Below are positions 61,754 through 64,000 of a DNA stretch of 64,000 bases, piece by piece; the stretch's first letter is position 1; each line of letters opens with the position of its first letter. Source of the stretch: Pseudomonas sp. VD-NE ins (GTDB lineage: Bacteria > Pseudomonadota > Gammaproteobacteria > Pseudomonadales > Pseudomonadaceae); the NCBI RefSeq assembly GCF_031882575.1, contig NZ_CP134772.1, positions 4,359,001 through 4,423,000 of the forward strand, in the 5' to 3' direction. A model generated the notes under the pieces. It made no database searches. It was given only the letters and a program-made list of their open reading frames with translations, and had not been told where the DNA came from. Both the position numbers and the translations under genes were made by a program.

Positions 61754-64000
61754 TTAGCCTTTTTCGTCGATCCCGGCTTGCAGGGTCTGGGTATCCAGAT
61801 GCCCGCTGAGGGTGACCGGACCGACTTTCAGGTTGCCGTTTTCCAGGGAAACCTTCGGTGCGTTTTCCTCGGCTTTATGCGGCAGATCAAGGCCCGCGTT
61901 CACACCGTAGTCACGGTTGCTCAGATCAGTGCTGCTGACCTTCGAACCACCCAGATCGACCTTCCCTTGCGTCGCCGATATGCGCGCACCGGTCAGTTGT
62001 GTTGCGCCGTCGACCGCGAGGTTCAAGCCTTGGCTGGCACTGATACCGGACGCCTGCGCAACGCTGTCCTTGTGCGCGTACTCACCCTGCACTTTCAGCG
62101 TCGGTTTGTAGTCGGTGCCGGCGAGCTTCTCTTTGTCGCTCGGTGGATTTTTCTTCGCAGTCAGGCCCAGATCGACATCGACCTTGGCGTGGTTGCTGCT
62201 GTCCTGACGGCTTTCGACGGTCAGATCACCCGCGACCTTGCCGCTGACAGTTTTCGCGTCGATCTGCGCACCCGAAAGCTGTGCATCACCGGCGCTGTTC
62301 AACACCACGCTGTCAGCCTTGATCTGACTATTCTGCTGGGTGCCGCCTTGCAGGTAATCCACGCCCACTTTGGCCCCGGCGTTGAAATCATGATCGCTGC
62401 TGGCCTTTTCATCGGCTGCCGTTGGGGTCTTGCTGCTCAGTTTGCCGCCGGCGTTCAACGCGACATTCCAGTTATTGCGGTTGTCGCTGGACTGCGCCGA
62501 TTCCTGCACATAACCGCCCTTCTGCGCGTCGATGTTGACGTTCGGTGCGCTGACTTGCGTGCCTTGCAGATGAACCGAATCACCGTTCAGGACAATGCCG
62601 TTCTCGCTGTTGAGCTGGCCACCGCTGAGGGTTTTCGAATCCTCGTTGACTCGACCGATATTGAAATTGCCGCTCAGATTGCCGCCCTGATCACGGCTCT
62701 TCTCGCTGCTGGTTTTGCTGCCGCCGCCCTTCAAGCCGCCGCCGAGATTACTGCCGGTGGCGGTGTGCGTATCGGTGGCCGCTTGCAGATCGAGCTTGCC
62801 GTCGGCGTGCAAATCGATGGCGCCGGCGCTGTCGATTTTCGTGCCTTGCTGCACTTGATTGCCGCCGCTGCTGAGTTGCACAGGACCGTTGCCGCTGATG
62901 CTCGCCACATGGGCCTGAGTGTCAGTGCTCTGCTTGCCGGTGTGATCGAGCTGGAAACCGGCGCCGAGGTCGACATTGGTGCCATCGTTACCCGGCAAGG
63001 TGCCGACCGTCAGCGAGCCATTGCCGCGCAGGCTGCTGTCGTTGCTGTTCTGACGGTCACTGGCCTGATTCAGCGCCAGATCACCGCCAGTCTTGATGCT
63101 TACACCGCCCTGCCCGCCGTCGAAACGGCTGCCTTCGAACTGCGCATCACCGCCGATCTTGATGTTCACACCCTGGCTGCCGGCATAAGCGCCGACGACG
63201 GCGGTGGAACTGTCCTTGCTCGACGCACTGCTGCCACCCGCGCCGCTGCCGGCGACATTCACGTCTTCACCGGTCTTTGTGTAGACGCGCACATCGACCT
63301 TGGCATCCACCGCGTTCGCGCTGCTGTTGTGCGTGTTGCTCGCGGCGTCGGCAAGCAGTTGGTCAGCGCTGATGTTCACTTGGCCGGCGCTGGCGTTGTA
63401 CTGGGTGCCTTGGTCGTGCAGCGTGCCAGTGGTTTTCACATCGACCGTGCCGCCGTCAAAACGGCTGATCACAGCGTTGTTGTTTTGCTCGGTTTTGCTA
63501 GCGCTGCCGTGACCGACTGCGACGTCGATACCGACATTCGGCTGACCGAGATTGGCCAGTGCATCCTTGTCCGGCACCTTGCCGTTGAGCACGTCCTTGA
63601 CCGCGCCCGCGATTGGCCGGGCGATGTCTTTGTACTCGACGTTGGCGCCGATGTCCGCCGACCAGTTGCTGTCGTTGTGCGTGCTGCTTTCGCTGTTGCT
63701 GGCCGCGCGGTTGTCGATCTCGTTGGCGGCGACGTTCAGACCGTTGCCAGCCTTGAGTTGTGCGCCTTCGGTAGCGAGTTTGTCGGCATTGATCGTCAGG
63801 CTACCGTTGCTCTGCACACTGCTGGTTTGCGCAGTGGATTTGCTGGTCGAATCCTGCGCCGTGCTGTGGGCGAAATCGACGCCACTGCCAGCACGGTCGA
63901 GGCCGCCGGTGTAGTAGAAACCGCCGCCAGTGCTGGAGGTGTCGGTGGCGGTTTTGTGGCTGTCGGCTTCGGCGAGCAACGACACATTTTTGCCGCTCAA
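61754..64000 (-). CDS. Filamentous haemagglutinin / TpsA-type exoprotein, C-terminal part (cut by window edge)
   Basis: At least 748 residues, open to the edge; the Met at 64000 is likely internal. The visible part consists of haemagglutinin repeats (patterns like LxAGxGLNVxAxxIDNxAA, VNISADQLL, LDLQAATDTH, VSAPNVNIDAQKGG) rich in Asn, Gly, Ser and Asp. The stretches are typical of TpsA proteins exported by a TpsB partner through the outer membrane. The reading frame ends (QAGIDEKG) without a VENN motif or a recognisable toxin domain, so this end does not look like a CdiA toxin tip. The N-terminal TPS secretion domain and the partner transporter must lie beyond 64000. Confidence 0.82.
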   Translation of the reverse strand: MSGKNVSLLAEADSHKTATDTSSTGGGFYYTGGLDRAGSGVDFAHSTAQDSTSKSTAQTSSVQSNGSLTINADKLATEGAQLKAGNGLNVAANEIDNRAASNSESSTHNDSNWSADIGANVEYKDIARPIAGAVKDVLNGKVPDKDALANLGQPNVGIDVAVGHGSASKTEQNNNAVISRFDGGTVDVKTTGTLHDQGTQYNASAGQVNISADQLLADAASNTHNSSANAVDAKVDVRVYTKTGEDVNVAGSGAGGSSASSKDSSTAVVGAYAGSQGVNIKIGGDAQFEGSRFDGGQGGVSIKTGGDLALNQASDRQNSNDSSLRGNGSLTVGTLPGNDGTNVDLGAGFQLDHTGKQSTDTQAHVASISGNGPVQLSSGGNQVQQGTKIDSAGAIDLHADGKLDLQAATDTHTATGSNLGGGLKGGGSKTSSEKSRDQGGNLSGNFNIGRVNEDSKTLSGGQLNSENGIVLNGDSVHLQGTQVSAPNVNIDAQKGGYVQESAQSSDNRNNWNVALNAGGKLSSKTPTAADEKASSDHDFNAGAKVGVDYLQGGTQQNSQIKADSVVLNSAGDAQLSGAQIDAKTVSGKVAGDLTVESRQDSSNHAKVDVDLGLTAKKNPPSDKEKLAGTDYKPTLKVQGEYAHKDSVAQASGISASQGLNLAVDGATQLTGARISATQGKVDLGGSKVSSTDLSNRDYGVNAGLDLPHKAEENAPKVSLENGNLKVGPVTLSGHLDTQTLQAGIDEKG

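Overview
The window comes from a high-GC Pseudomonas, most likely the P. fluorescens group. Three things point there. Several families of Pseudomonas-type palindromic intergenic repeats are scattered through it. The block at 32009-40634 keeps the gene order I recall for PA2652-PA2659 of P. aeruginosa (two chemoreceptors around a transporter, then a BqsRS-type two-component system with two PepSY proteins). The rest of the gene content (selU-selD, orphan VgrG islands, codBA, fecIRA, a Pseudomonas-type metallothionein) also fits. I see no tRNA, rRNA, CRISPR array, insertion sequence or complete prophage.

Layout. 1-3.1 kb: periplasmic histidine phosphatase and selU-selD. 3.3-10.9 kb: a type VI secretion (T6SS) island read leftward: vgrG, DUF4123 adaptor, a large VasX-like effector, and a DUF6708 membrane protein that may be the immunity factor. 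11.0-12.5 kb: an AT-rich segment with one unknown gene, bracketed by about 130-bp direct repeats of the 3' end of the next gene. 12.5-23.0 kb: a 3507-residue autotransporter built of about 86-residue repeats. 23.4-25.5 kb: a nucleoside uptake operon (Tsx-like channel and nucleoside permease) behind two PurR-like operators. 25.6-28.7 kb: a quinone-oxidoreductase-like enzyme, XapX, an AraC regulator, two small proteins and a metallothionein. 28.8-29.65 kb: a non-coding composite inverted-repeat element. 29.7-31.7 kb: two half-size DMT/YdcZ transporters and a divergent LysR regulator. 32.0-40.6 kb: ctpM-like receptor, NhaC-type transporter, tlpQ-like receptor and the bqs-like operon. 40.9-43.4 kb: patatin, queD and an alpha/beta hydrolase. 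43.7-46.3 kb: codBA with a near-consensus sigma-54 promoter. 46.5-54.4 kb: a second T6SS island (vgrG, phospholipase D effector of the Tle5 type, two tandem Tli-type immunity paralogues). 54.5-61.6 kb: a DapF-like protein with both catalytic cysteines replaced by serine, an MFS transporter, fecA-fecR-fecI with a Fur-box candidate, and a cytochrome c. 61.75-64 kb: the 3' part of a filamentous haemagglutinin gene that continues past the window.

The two vgrG islands are self-contained effector deployment cassettes. Each has translationally coupled genes running from spike to effector to protector, and neither has structural T6SS genes beside it, so they must rely on an apparatus encoded elsewhere. 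The huge autotransporter, the haemagglutinin and the T6SS islands give the region a contact and competition character. The chemotaxis, nucleobase and iron loci are housekeeping or scavenging functions. Strongest leads: the DapF-like Cys-to-Ser double replacement, the direct-repeat-flanked AT-rich gene, the paired immunity genes with a homogenised C-terminal half, the regulatory sites of codBA and of the nucleoside operon, and the composite inverted-repeat element. All family assignments come from reading motifs and from memory; no database search was run.
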